The notes: generated from the sequence alone by a model not told the origin. DNA of 64,000 nucleotides from G965220205 sp965220205 (GCA_965220205.1 OZ244812.1:2728001-2792000); one strand, 5' to 3'. Positions 6,861-15,308 are shown, numbered from the stretch's first letter. Made by a program: numbers and translations.

Positions 6861-9218
6861 TCAGCCCGGCAGCAGCCGTTGCGTCGTCTCCGCCTGGGCG
6901 CGAATGGCGCTCCAGTCGTACAGCATGGGGTAGAGCTCGACGTTGGCCCAACGCTCCATCTGGTCGGCGTAGTGGGGGCTGCCGGGGTGTCCCGACGAGC
7001 CCAGCGGCACGACCCAACGACTGTTGCCCCAGTCGGCGAGGTCGTACACATAACGCGCCACCGACGTCGATATGAGGGCGAACGGACGCGCAGGCGCGTA
7101 GGCCCCCTGCTGGGGCGTGTCGGCGTCGCCGCCCACGGGTACGGAGGGCGGGTCGAGCAGCGCCGCGTACTCGGGCATCGCCGCCGACAATGGGTGCGCG
7201 TGGGCCGAGCGGTGCAGCACGCCCCACTGCCATCCGTCAGGGTCGTCGCCCAGCGTCTCGCGCAGCCACGCCGCCGCGTCGCCGACCGCCTCCGCGAGCA
7301 GCCCGCGCCACGACGCGCCGCCGGACAGCAACGAGCGGTCGTCGCGCTCGATCAGGTCGGCGAGGAACCCTCTCAGCGAGCGCAGGTGCGTGAATCCGCC
7401 GCGTCCGGCGCCCGTCATGGCGTCTTCGGTGAGCTCGGCCCCCAGCAGCGCGAAAGTCACGCGCCGTTCGAGCGCCGAGAGCACGGCGGCGTAGATGGTC
7501 GGCTCGACCCGGTCGCGGTCCATGCGGCAGTCCCACCCTTGCAAGCGTTCGACCAAGGCGGCGGCGGCGCTGTCGGACACGCCGGCCCCGGCCAGCAGGG
7601 GCGCGAGGCGCTGGGCCAGGATGGACGTCGTGTCCGCGTGTAGCGTCGCCATGGCCTCGACTGTCGCCCCGCTGAGACCGTCGAGTTGCGCCGCGATGCG
7701 GCGGGCGCGGTAGTCGGGGGCGAAGTCCATGCTGATGTAGTGCGGGTACGACGACCCGATGACGCGATTGTTCGCCGTGACGATGAAGCCGCGTTCCGGG
7801 TTGCGCGTCCGCGGCGCCTCCTCGAACGGGACGAAACCGCGCCACTCATGCTCGCCCGTCCAGCCGGGAACGGGGACCCACCCGTTGCCGCGCGACCGGA
7901 TGGGCAGCATTCCGCGCATCTGATAGCTGATGTTGCCGTGGACGTCGGCGCAGAGCATGTTGTTCGCGGGATCGACCCAGGGCCGCATCGCCTCCTCGAA
8001 CTGATCGGCGTTGCTCGCGAGCATCATGTCGAGGATAGCGTTCGCCCACGGCCGCCCAGCCTCGGTTGCCGTATAGCGGAGCGCGATGGCCTCGCCGGCG
8101 TCCGGGTCGCCGGCGACGATGGGCCCGTGGCGCGTCGTTACGATGTCGATGATGACGTCGCGAGCGCCCCGGACGCGGACCGTCTCGCGCGACGTCGCCG
8201 CGTCGAGCCGCTCGCCGCAGAACTCGTATCGGAGAGGGCCGTCGTCCGAGCGTTCGGCGAAGCGCTCGACGTAGAGGTCCTGATAGTCAGCGGCGGTGTG
8301 GGTGACGCACCAGGCCACGGAACGGTTGTGGCCGAAGTGATGGAAGCCGGGCAGTCCGGCGAAGGAGAGGCCGATCACGTCGAACTCGGGGCATGAGATG
8401 TGGTTCTGGTAGTAGACGTTGGGGGTGTCGGGAGCGCGGTGCGGATCGCCTGCGAGCAACGGCTTGCCCGACGCGGTGCGGGACCCTGCCAGCGCCCACG
8501 AGTTGCTGCCGCCTTCGCTTTCTCCGGAGTCCGCCCCAACCTGCCGTCCGCCGGCGTTCGCGCTGGTGCGCAGCGCGGCGATGTCCTCGTCCTCTCCCTC
8601 GAACTCGGCGCCTGGCGGGATGATTACGAGGCCTCCCGGCTTCGAGGAGGGGAAGAGCAGCGCCGTCACTTCGGGGCCGGCCTTGGCGAGGACGCGCGCC
8701 CGCCATAGCTTGGCCTCGAACGTGCCCATGAACACGTGGCGTATCTTGAACACGGAGAGGCAATGCCATGGAAGCCACGGCTCGGGACTCAGGTCGAGCA
8801 GGCGGTGCTCTATGGGCAAGCTGCGGGTCGTGGCGAGGAACGCGTTCACGCCGGCGGCGTAGGCGTTGAGCATGGCCTTGGCTCCGGAACTGACGCTCGC
8901 GTAGTCGGCCTGGGCACTCGCGGCGAGACCGAGGCGGCGCACGAGTACGTCCGCGTCCAGGGCGGCGGGGCCGAGCAGCTCCGCCGACCTACCGTGAGCC
9001 TTGTGGCGGTCGAGGTCCATCTGCCAGAGGCGGTCCTGCGCGGCGGCGAACCCTTGGCCGAAGAAGGCGTCGCTCGCGCTGACCGCTTCCACGTGCGGGA
9101 TGCCCAGCGCGTCGCGGCACAGGCTCACGGCGCCGTCGAGCCCGGCGACCGCAATGTCCGAGGTCAGGTCGGGCAGGGCAGCCCGCAGCGCTTCCCGCGT
9201 GATGTTCGGCTCAGCCAT
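6861..9218 (-). CDS. Penicillin acylase family amidohydrolase
   Basis: Ntn-hydrolase of 785 aa that cleaves amides (penicillin, acyl-homoserine lactone or cyclic imide types). The A-chain comes first. The auto-processing site is GGSNSWALAG, with Ser238 expected to become the new N-terminal nucleophile, followed by LAGDPHR. Family members are usually exported, yet the N-terminus (MAEPNITREALRA) shows no signal peptide or TAT motif, so a cytoplasmic enzyme is suggested. It is the first gene of the reverse operon with the AroE-like, LysR and heme-oxygenase-like genes. TAGTAT about 45 nt upstream could be a -10 element. The substrate is unknown. Confidence 0.88.
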   Translation of the reverse strand: MAEPNITREALRAALPDLTSDIAVAGLDGAVSLCRDALGIPHVEAVSASDAFFGQGFAAAQDRLWQMDLDRHKAHGRSAELLGPAALDADVLVRRLGLAASAQADYASVSSGAKAMLNAYAAGVNAFLATTRSLPIEHRLLDLSPEPWLPWHCLSVFKIRHVFMGTFEAKLWRARVLAKAGPEVTALLFPSSKPGGLVIIPPGAEFEGEDEDIAALRTSANAGGRQVGADSGESEGGSNSWALAGSRTASGKPLLAGDPHRAPDTPNVYYQNHISCPEFDVIGLSFAGLPGFHHFGHNRSVAWCVTHTAADYQDLYVERFAERSDDGPLRYEFCGERLDAATSRETVRVRGARDVIIDIVTTRHGPIVAGDPDAGEAIALRYTATEAGRPWANAILDMMLASNADQFEEAMRPWVDPANNMLCADVHGNISYQMRGMLPIRSRGNGWVPVPGWTGEHEWRGFVPFEEAPRTRNPERGFIVTANNRVIGSSYPHYISMDFAPDYRARRIAAQLDGLSGATVEAMATLHADTTSILAQRLAPLLAGAGVSDSAAAALVERLQGWDCRMDRDRVEPTIYAAVLSALERRVTFALLGAELTEDAMTGAGRGGFTHLRSLRGFLADLIERDDRSLLSGGASWRGLLAEAVGDAAAWLRETLGDDPDGWQWGVLHRSAHAHPLSAAMPEYAALLDPPSVPVGGDADTPQQGAYAPARPFALISTSVARYVYDLADWGNSRWVVPLGSSGHPGSPHYADQMERWANVELYPMLYDWSAIRAQAETTQRLLPG

Positions 9219-9465
9219 CGCCGGCGTTCCTCTCCGCGTGCGCGATGGGCGCGCCGCTCTGCGCCATACTATCGCGGCTGGCTCGGGTATGCTGGGCGGA
9301 ATGCCTCGAGAATAATAGGTGTTCGCCGGAGGTGGGGCTGTGAGGAACTCAGATCCGTTCGACTAAGCAGTGCCGCCGCATCCGAAGCAACCTCGGCAAC
9401 ACATCAATGTAAGTCACGTCCCACCGCGCCTCACATCGAAGTGGTGTCGTTATCAGACTATGCCC
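9219..9465. other. Intergenic gap at the edge of the AT-rich patch
   Basis: No gene seen. It holds the likely promoter of the penicillin acylase operon and the 3' flank of the small ORF at 9466. I searched this stretch for a third attC-like site and found only poor pairing around 9395-9460. Confidence 0.4.
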
Positions 9466-9654
9466 CTAAGGATTGTAGCGAAATATCGATATATCGGGCG
9501 ATGAAGGAACAATGACCTCCCCTCTATCATTGAATTCAATTCGTCGGATATTCTGACTGGCCAGAAAACCCCCTTCAATATTTGTAATCTCGTGGTTCTT
9601 GATCTTCTGCGACAACTCGCGGGCTAGGTATTTTGCCAGATTCGCATAGCCCAC
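9466..9654 (-). CDS. Small hypothetical protein, possible cassette gene remnant
   Basis: A 62-residue frame from GTG 9654. The same frame stays open upstream to a stop near 9713 and reads smoothly (KTRVIVSLSVSQLCPSW), which suggests the true start lies nearer the attC-like site at 9714, perhaps at a non-standard codon, or that the 5' end was lost on cassette recombination. The protein is not recognised; it has a KYLARELSQK helix and a strand-rich tail. AT-rich composition matches the neighbouring HAD cassette and differs from the flanking chromosome. It would be the second, incomplete cassette of the array. Confidence 0.45.
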   Translation of the reverse strand: MGYANLAKYLARELSQKIKNHEITNIEGGFLASQNIRRIEFNDRGEVIVPSSPDISIFRYNP

Positions 9655-9713
9655 GCTCCAACTTGGACATAGCTGGGAGACGCTGAGCGATACTATGACT
9701 CTCGTCTTCTAAG

Positions 9714-9771
9714 ACCTAACGCCTTTAGCAGGCGCGCGCCTTTCAGCGTCGCCTGGCTAAACTTGTTAAGC
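9714..9771 (-). other. attC-like recombination site (58 bp)
   Basis: Read on the minus strand it runs from R'' GCTTAAC (9771-9765) to R' GTTAGGT (9720-9714), matching RYYYAAC and GTTRRRY. Inside, the L'' arm TTTAGCCAGGCG (9761-9750) pairs with the L' arm CGCCTGCTAAA (9734-9724) except for one extra C in L''. This is the single extrahelical base that marks true attC sites. It overlaps the last codons of the HAD gene, as cassette attC sites often do. Confidence 0.7.
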
Positions 9772-10402
9772 CCTTTATAGTAGATGGCAATTCCCTAAAC
9801 GTAGCGACCTTGGCAGTTGCTTTGGACAAATCGTGAGCTGCAGTGAACTCGTTTGCAACTACGATGCAGTCAATACCCGCCGCTATTGCCGACTTCAACC
9901 CTCTCGCCGAGTCTTCAATAACTACCGTTTCAGTGGCAGTAGCACCAAAGCGTTGGAGTCCTCTCAGATAAGGTTCGGGATGTGGTTTAGCTCGCTCGTA
10001 ATCCTCCAAGGTTAAATAGAATTCCATATAGTCTAGAATGAATCGCTTTTCGTGTATTAAGGCGAAGTCAGTTCGTTTGGATGTAGTAACTATACCCATC
10101 CTATACGTATCTGCGAGTTCGGCTAGTGTTTGCAGGACACCCTCGATCTCGATGTCTTCGGTCATCAGGTATTCCTGGTAGTATCGGTTTCTTAGTTCTC
10201 GACCACGTGTAATTGCAGATTCGGATATTCCTGAAACTCGTGCCGCCTCCCACGCGGAAACTCCATTGGCCATATTCACCAAATATGCGTCCCGTGGGAG
10301 ATCAATGCCGATAGATGCCAGCGCTCGTTTGTTTGCTAGGTAATACCAATGTTCTGTTTCGACTAGAACCCCATCGTGGTCAAAGAGAATGTATTTTTTC
10401 AC
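9743..10402 (-). CDS. HAD-superfamily hydrolase (beta-phosphoglucomutase-like), cassette gene
   Basis: Phosphatase/phosphomutase-type protein of 219 aa. Motif I is D8-H-D10-G-V-L-V-E-T (FDHDGVLVETE), motif II Thr/Ser lies in GIVTTSKR, motif III Lys in AKPHPEP, and motif IV in VVIEDSARG. An alpha-helical cap domain follows motif I. The length is typical of phosphoglycolate/beta-phosphoglucomutase-like enzymes, and the substrate is unknown. It is clearly AT-richer than its neighbours and bounded by two attC-like sites in the same orientation, so it is read as a mobile integron gene cassette. No integrase gene is visible in the window. Confidence 0.85.
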   Translation of the reverse strand: MKKYILFDHDGVLVETEHWYYLANKRALASIGIDLPRDAYLVNMANGVSAWEAARVSGISESAITRGRELRNRYYQEYLMTEDIEIEGVLQTLAELADTYRMGIVTTSKRTDFALIHEKRFILDYMEFYLTLEDYERAKPHPEPYLRGLQRFGATATETVVIEDSARGLKSAIAAGIDCIVVANEFTAAHDLSKATAKVATFRELPSTIKGLTSLARRR

Positions 10403-10424
10403 TTTTGTGCTCGATTCAATTTCG

Positions 10425-10553
10425 GCTTAACGATCAAGCTAACTTGACGGGCCCCGGCGACGAACCGTCGGAGAAGAGTTACGGTGTTTGCGATGCGAAG
10501 CGAAACTTTGAAGAACCTTCGCTGACTCGGTCAAGTTGAGCGCCTGGTTAGCC
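10425..10553 (-). other. attC-like recombination site (129 bp)
   Basis: On the minus strand R'' is GGCTAAC (10553-10547, one mismatch to consensus) and R' is GTTAAGC (10431-10425, full GTTRRRY match). L'' GCTCAACTTGAC (10541-10530) pairs with L' GTCAAGTTAGC (10448-10438) with one extra C in L'', the same extrahelical pattern and orientation as the 58-bp site at 9714. The large central region is variable, as in long attC sites. Confidence 0.6.
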
Positions 10554-10637
10554 TACACTTCATATCTATTGGGTGGGGCTTTCTGTCAATTGAAGTGGAA
10601 GCAGAATCACCTTGGCCCTGTTGCCCTCCGTATACCT

Positions 10638-11627
10638 TCATGTGATTCCTTCAAGGTTGCTTTCCAAACGTTTCTTGATCGGTTGGTCCGCCTCTGGAAA
10701 CTCGAAAGAGCGACCGGTGACCTTCTCGTAAAGGTAGATGTAGCGTCTTGAGAGCTCGATTACAAGGTCATACGGTGCCGGTGGTAGGACCTCATCCTCG
10801 TAGGGGTTGCAGTTCTCCCTGAACCAGAGGCGGAGGAATTCTTTGTCGACGTTGTCGGGTTCCTGTCCCTCCCGCATGCGCTGTTGATAAGAGTCGGCGA
10901 TCCAGTAGCGACTAGAGTCAGGGGTGTGGATCTCGTCGATCAGAAGGATCTCGCCGTTCTCGTCACGGCCCATCTCATATTTGGTATCGACGAGAACCAG
11001 GCCATGCTCGGCTGCCTTGGCTTGACCGAAAGCGAAGAGTTCCTGCGCGATGCGGCTACATTGTTCCAAATCATCGGCCGTCATCCAGTTCTCGGACACG
11101 ATCTCGTCAGGGCTGATCGGACGGTCGTGATCCTCTTCCTTGGTGGTCGGTGTGACGTAATTCGTCGGGAGCTTCTGGTTTTTCATTAGGCCGTCGGGCA
11201 AATCGTGGCCACAGTAGCGACGCCGACCACTCTGGTAGACCGTCCAGAGGGAGGTGTTCGTGGTTCCGGTGATGTATCCACGCACCACGAACTCAATCGG
11301 GAAGACGGTACATTTCTTGGCAATTGTGACGTTTGGGTCGGGTATGGATAGAACCTGATTTGGCACAATATGGCGGGTCTGTTCAAACCACCATGCGCTC
11401 GTCATGTTGAGGACCTGCCCTTTGAAAGGGATAGCGGCCAGCATCCGGTCGAAGGCACTCTGTCGGTCGGTGGTTATGAGTACCATGCGATCCCCAAGAT
11501 CGTATCGATCCCGTACTTTGCCTATGAACTTCTCACCTTGAGAAATATTCGTCTCAATGAGGCAGTTGCCGAGCTCTTGTCGTATTCGATCCGCGTAGCC
11601 CTCTGGGGTGTAAATGGCGTTCTCCAT
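10638..11627 (-). CDS. purC: Phosphoribosylaminoimidazole-succinocarboxamide synthase
   Basis: Purine biosynthesis enzyme that joins CAIR and aspartate with ATP to give SAICAR. The protein has 329 aa and belongs to the longer SAICAR-synthetase type. Recognisable motifs are GKVRDRYDLGDRMVLITTDR near residue 37, FPIEFVVRGYITGT, and LVDTKYEMGRDENGEILLIDEIHTPDSSRYW in the ATP/metal site. ATG 11627 is preceded by GGAG. It stands alone, not in a pur operon. Its 3' end abuts the attC-like site at 10425-10553, so the cassette patch lies directly downstream. Confidence 0.95.
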   Translation of the reverse strand: MENAIYTPEGYADRIRQELGNCLIETNISQGEKFIGKVRDRYDLGDRMVLITTDRQSAFDRMLAAIPFKGQVLNMTSAWWFEQTRHIVPNQVLSIPDPNVTIAKKCTVFPIEFVVRGYITGTTNTSLWTVYQSGRRRYCGHDLPDGLMKNQKLPTNYVTPTTKEEDHDRPISPDEIVSENWMTADDLEQCSRIAQELFAFGQAKAAEHGLVLVDTKYEMGRDENGEILLIDEIHTPDSSRYWIADSYQQRMREGQEPDNVDKEFLRLWFRENCNPYEDEVLPPAPYDLVIELSRRYIYLYEKVTGRSFEFPEADQPIKKRLESNLEGIT

Positions 11628-11778
11628 TTATTATTGTCTCCGCAAGGTTCCCTGTCCCGTCTGCACCCGTCGAGAGGGACACTCCAGTACCGTTCCCGAT
11701 CCCTGCCCAAGGCCGCCCGTACGCCTGCTTGGCGCGCAGACGGACCGTGTCCCATGTTTTTGGGACCGGTTCATCCTA

Positions 11779-11802
11779 TTGACGACCGTCCGGTGTCGTC
11801 AA
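11779..11802. promoter_or_regulatory. Perfect 8-bp inverted repeat in divergent gap
   Basis: TTGACGAC and GTCGTCAA are separated by 8 nt. They lie between the divergent purC and solute-binding protein genes, 88 nt before the latter's ATG. It could be an operator for either gene; no run of T follows, so it is not a terminator. Confidence 0.4.
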
Positions 11803-11889
11803 CCTTCCGAGCGTAATTGGCATCGACGTAGTATATGCTGGGCATTGCATTCAGAGCGTCATCGGTTAGCGGCGACGTGGAGGAGACGA

Positions 11890-12777
11890 ATGGCGGCGAG
11901 GACGCTCCGGCTGATTACCTTCGGCGCGAGTCCCGCGATCGCAGCGGCGCGGGTCCATGGCCTGCTCGAAGCGGAGGGCTTGGACGTAGAGAGCGTCGAG
12001 ACGCCGAGCTCAACGGCGCAGATGCGCGGCCTCGGCAACGGCGAATGGGAGCTGGCGTCCACGGCGTTCGACAACGTTCTGGCCTGGTCGGGCAGGGAGG
12101 GCGCCGAGTTCGCCGCAATCGCCCCAGCGTCGTTGGGCGTGCGCCTGCCCGTTGTCGTGCGGCCGGAGATCGAGGACTGGGAAGACCTGCGCGGCAGGCC
12201 GCTGGCCGTCGACGCCGTAGACACTGCCTATGCGCTCGTGCTGCGCCGCATCCTGCTGGCGCACGGGCTCGACTTCGACAAAGGCGACTACACGCTCGTG
12301 CCCGCCGGCGCTACGGGGTACCGGTTCGCCTCGATGGAGAGCGGCGAGACCTTCGCCGCAATCCTCAACCCGCCGTGGAACGAGACCGCGGCGCGGGCGG
12401 AGATGAAAGCGTTCGGCGACCACCGCGACGTGCTCCCCGACTACCCCGGCGGCGTGTACGCGGTCAACAGGGCCTGGGCCGCCGGCAACCGCGACGCCGT
12501 CGTGGGTTTCGTGCGCGCACTGGCGGGGACTGTCGCGTGGGCGCACGACCCGGAGACGGCAGACCTAGCCGCGCGCCGCGTCGCCGCCGAAACGGGCGGG
12601 ACCCCTGAGGACGTCGGGGCCGCGCTCGCCCGGTTGCCCCGGGACCTCACACTGCCTGTCGAGGGACTCGAGGTCGTGCTGGGCCTGCGCGTGCAGTTCG
12701 GCCTGACGCCGCCGATGGGCCCGGACATCGAGACCTACATCGACAGGTCGTTCGTCGAGGACGCCATTCGCTCGTGA
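11890..12777 (+). CDS. ABC transporter substrate-binding protein-like (NMT1/THI5-like)
   Basis: Protein of 295 aa with the two-lobe periplasmic-binding fold typical of NMT1/THI5-like proteins (LITFGASPAIAAARVHGLLEAEGLDVESVETP at the start is the diagnostic pattern; LRGRPLAVDAVDTAYAL forms the second-lobe hinge). ATG 11890 follows GGAGGAG. There is no signal peptide or lipobox, so it either binds its ligand in the cytoplasm or is a stand-alone enzyme/sensor using this fold. No permease or ATPase is adjacent. The ligand is unknown. A second, partial member of the family lies at 63731-64000. Confidence 0.8.
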   Translation: MAARTLRLITFGASPAIAAARVHGLLEAEGLDVESVETPSSTAQMRGLGNGEWELASTAFDNVLAWSGREGAEFAAIAPASLGVRLPVVVRPEIEDWEDLRGRPLAVDAVDTAYALVLRRILLAHGLDFDKGDYTLVPAGATGYRFASMESGETFAAILNPPWNETAARAEMKAFGDHRDVLPDYPGGVYAVNRAWAAGNRDAVVGFVRALAGTVAWAHDPETADLAARRVAAETGGTPEDVGAALARLPRDLTLPVEGLEVVLGLRVQFGLTPPMGPDIETYIDRSFVEDAIRS

Positions 12778-12794
12778 GTCCGCGCGAAAGTTCC

Positions 12795-13045
12795 GTCGTT
12801 CTCGTGCTTGACACGGGAACCCACGCGCCCCCCGGAGGGCCGCGCGGGAGACCTTTGCGTAACTCGCAGGAGCCGCTCTCCTAGTCGCCCAACGGGAGTG
12901 CAGAGGGCTTGCCCTCTGCCGGGGGCGTGGGGGTGTCCCCCACCAAGCGTTGCGGGCGGGCGGGTGGGTGGGAAGAACAGCGCTCGTCAAGCAGAGTTAC
13001 CCAAAGATCTCCCCATGGGGGAGGATTGAGGAGGGAGGAAGCTTT
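12795..13045. repeat. Dispersed modular intergenic repeat, copy 1
   Basis: Fills the gap between two convergent genes. It carries module A (CGTGCTTGACACGGGA, near 12802), module C (a hairpin around GCAGAGGGC followed by a GGGGGTGTCCCCC hairpin, about 12884-12945), the GGGAAGAACAGCGCTCGTCA segment, and module D (GGGGGAGGATTGAGGAGGG). The same modules recur at 18710, 21440, 28246, 29020, 30305, 31600 and 33235. Confidence 0.8.
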
Positions 13046-13068
13046 GTTCAGAGCCTCCTTAGCCGCTG

Positions 13069-13932
13069 CTACGCCCTCCCGGCGAGCTTGCGCCCCTGGT
13101 CCAACGCGTCGTATGTCCTCGTGGGCCCAGCCATCACGAAGCGGTAACCGTCGCTGATGATTTGGTCGATGTTGTCCGTTCCCCCGTGGGGGTGCCCGCA
13201 GGGGACGTCGTGCTCCCTGCATATCTTCCGTATCTCCGCCATCGCCTCGACGACGACCGGGTGCTCGTAGTCCCGCGGGTGGCCCAGGTCTTGCGACAGG
13301 TCTCCCTCGCCGATGAGCACCACGCCGATGCCCGGCACCTCCTCGAGGATGCTGGGCAGGTTGCCGATCGCCTTCACCTCTTCGCACATGATGATGACCA
13401 GAATCTCGCCTTGCGGGTTCAGCGGCCACACGTCGGCCTTCTGGTAGTACTCCTGCTGCGAGATGCCCCAGTAGCGGGCGGCGGCGACAGGGGCGTCCCC
13501 GCGCTGTCCTCGCGGCTCCAGGTACGGACGGTCCAGGGGACGCGGGTAGCGTGACGCCGAGACGGCGTTGTACGCCTCCCCGACCGTACTCACGTGGGGC
13601 CACACGACGCCGTAGACGCCCACGTCCAACACCTGCTTGGCGAGCCATTGGTTCTGCTCGCTGCCGTTCGGCGGTATGCGCACGATGGGGGTCACCGCCG
13701 GGGCCAGCGTGCCGCCGTCCACCAACTGCTTCCGGCTCAGCATGTATTGGAGCGTGTCGCGCAGTCCCTTGACGTCGAACGGGTTGTGCTCCATCTCGAA
13801 CACGACGCCGTCGTAGGGGCTGCTGGAGAGCGCCTGCGCGTTCTCCATGCTGGCCGCGGAGAACGTCGTGAACGCCGTCTTGCCGGCCTCCAACGCTCCG
13901 ATGACGCCATTCAGTCGGGGTAGCTCGCTCAC
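13069..13932 (-). CDS. HpcH/HpaI-family aldolase
   Basis: Class II (metal-dependent) pyruvate/oxaloacetate aldolase family protein of 287 aa. The family pattern is visible: YDGVVFEMEHNPFD near residue 40, PIVRIPPNG, and VYGVVWPHVSTVGEA with the metal-site acid region EEVKAIGNL. GTG 13932 has GGAGG 9 nt upstream, inside the end of the preceding gene. It lies 2 nt after the LigJ-like amidohydrolase, so the two are co-translated. A retro-aldol step after hydration of a ring-cleavage product is the natural inference, but the substrate is not proven. Confidence 0.85.
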   Translation of the reverse strand: MSELPRLNGVIGALEAGKTAFTTFSAASMENAQALSSSPYDGVVFEMEHNPFDVKGLRDTLQYMLSRKQLVDGGTLAPAVTPIVRIPPNGSEQNQWLAKQVLDVGVYGVVWPHVSTVGEAYNAVSASRYPRPLDRPYLEPRGQRGDAPVAAARYWGISQQEYYQKADVWPLNPQGEILVIIMCEEVKAIGNLPSILEEVPGIGVVLIGEGDLSQDLGHPRDYEHPVVVEAMAEIRKICREHDVPCGHPHGGTDNIDQIISDGYRFVMAGPTRTYDALDQGRKLAGRA

Positions 13933-13934
13933 GT

Positions 13935-14954
13935 CTATGCCTCCAATCCCTCGGGTAAGCGTTGGCGCAGGCGTGGGTACACGCGCAGCGCGTTGTTCTG
14001 GAATATCTTCGTCCGCTCTTCGTCGGCCAGGCCGGGCGCCCCGACGACAAACGGCTTTGTGTCGTCGAAGTAGCGCTCCGTTTCGGGGTCGACGCCTTTG
14101 ACCGCGCCAATCATCTCCGAAGCGAAGAGGATGTTGTCAGCGGGGACCACTTTGGTGAGCAGGTCGATGCCCGCCTGATGGTAGACGCAGGTGTCGAAGA
14201 AGACGTTGCCCAGCAGATGCTCGTCGAGCGGCGGCCGCCCGAGGTCTTGGGCGATGCCCCGGTAGCGTCCCCAGTGGTAGGGGACCGCGCCGCCGCCGTG
14301 CGGTATCACGAACTTCAGGTCGGGGAAATCGCGGAACAGGTCCGCCGTGAGCAATTGCATGAACACGGTCGTGTCGCCGTTCAGGTAGTGCGCCCCCGAG
14401 CCGTGGAAGTTGGGATTGCACGACGAGCTCACATGGATCATCGCCGGCACTTCGAGCTTGACCATTGCCTCGTAGAGGGGGTACCACCAGCGGTCCGTGA
14501 GCGGCGGGTCGGTCCAGTACCCGTCCGTCGGGTCGGGGTTGAGGTTGCAGCCGACGAACCCCAACTCCTCGACGCACCGGACCAGCTCGTCGATGCAGTT
14601 CTCGGGGGAGACTCCGGGCGACTGGGGCAACTGGCAGACGCCGGCGAAGTTGTCGGGGAACATCGTCGTCACGCGATGCACGAGGTCGTTCGTCGTCCGC
14701 GACCACTGGAGGCTCGTCCCTGCGTCGCCGTAGTGGTGGGCCATGCCGCCGGCGGTCGGCGAGAACAGCGCCAAGTCGGTGCCGCGTTCGCGCTGGAACC
14801 GCAGCTGTCCGTTCTCGATGCTCTCGCGCACCGCGTCGTCGTCGATGGACAGCGGCTCGTCGAACGGGTCCGGGATGCTCGCGATCTGCTGCCTCCGCCA
14901 CGCTCCGAGGGCCGGCGGCGCTGTCGTGTAGTGTCCGTGCACGTCGATAATCAT
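13935..14954 (-). CDS. Amidohydrolase-family protein, LigJ/4-oxalomesaconate hydratase-like
   Basis: TIM-barrel metal enzyme of 339 aa from the ACMSD/LigJ branch of the amidohydrolases. The start MIIDVHGHYTTAPPALGAWR is very close to 4-oxalomesaconate hydratases of protocatechuate 4,5-cleavage. Metal ligands are suggested by DVHGH at residue 4, a central HVSSSCNPNFH and KFVIPHGGGAVPYHWGR. ATG 14954 is chosen because the motif starts at once, and a TAGAAT -10 sits 10 nt upstream. It is followed at once by an HpcH/HpaI aldolase, which fits a hydratase-aldolase pair for aromatic ring-fission products. Decarboxylase activity (ACMSD-like) is the alternative. Confidence 0.8.
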   Translation of the reverse strand: MIIDVHGHYTTAPPALGAWRRQQIASIPDPFDEPLSIDDDAVRESIENGQLRFQRERGTDLALFSPTAGGMAHHYGDAGTSLQWSRTTNDLVHRVTTMFPDNFAGVCQLPQSPGVSPENCIDELVRCVEELGFVGCNLNPDPTDGYWTDPPLTDRWWYPLYEAMVKLEVPAMIHVSSSCNPNFHGSGAHYLNGDTTVFMQLLTADLFRDFPDLKFVIPHGGGAVPYHWGRYRGIAQDLGRPPLDEHLLGNVFFDTCVYHQAGIDLLTKVVPADNILFASEMIGAVKGVDPETERYFDDTKPFVVGAPGLADEERTKIFQNNALRVYPRLRQRLPEGLEA

Positions 14955-14964
14955 AGTGTCCGTG

Positions 14965-14970
14965 ATTCTA
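14965..14970 (-). promoter_or_regulatory. -10 element TAGAAT giving a nearly leaderless start
   Basis: TAGAAT on the minus strand ends 10 nt before ATG 14954, which would place the transcript start within a few nucleotides of the start codon. No convincing -35 is seen and there is no Shine-Dalgarno sequence between. Confidence 0.45.
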
Positions 14971-15308
14971 CACGTTCCGGCGCGCCGTGACGCGTCCCCT
15001 GACGAGCTTTGATGAAAACGCCTAGACTGCGGTGACTCTTGCACCAGCGGCCTGTTTTGGTGCAAAAGCCGGGTTCCAACGAGGCTGGTTGGGCAATAGC
15101 AACTAGCTGCTATCAGTGAGCATGTGCGTGGTCGGGGATAGGAGGCGCGGCGGAGACTACGCGGTCGGGCCCTTACGAGGCCTGCCGCGACGCGGGCCTC
15201 TGGTGCCCACCTCCGGTGCCCAGAAGTGGATCAGGTCAACCGCCCTGTGGGTGGAGAACCCCAAACGGATGTTAGTATCCTGACCATCCTGGCCCCCGGG
15301 AGGACATC
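14971..15308. other. Intergenic gap with an inverted repeat
   Basis: No gene found. TTGCACCA (15039-15046) and TGGTGCAA (15058-15065) form an 8-bp stem with an 11-nt loop. The stretch 15100-15300 is GC-rich and structured, but I could not match it to SRP RNA, 6S RNA, tmRNA or RNase P signatures. Confidence 0.4.

Noticed and set aside
9395..9460. Possible third attC-like site
   Set aside because: R boxes are not conserved and the arms pair poorly compared with 9714 and 10425.
15100..15300. Possible small structured RNA (SRP or 6S type)
   Set aside because: The conserved SRP tetraloop/asymmetric-loop bases and other RNA signatures are absent.
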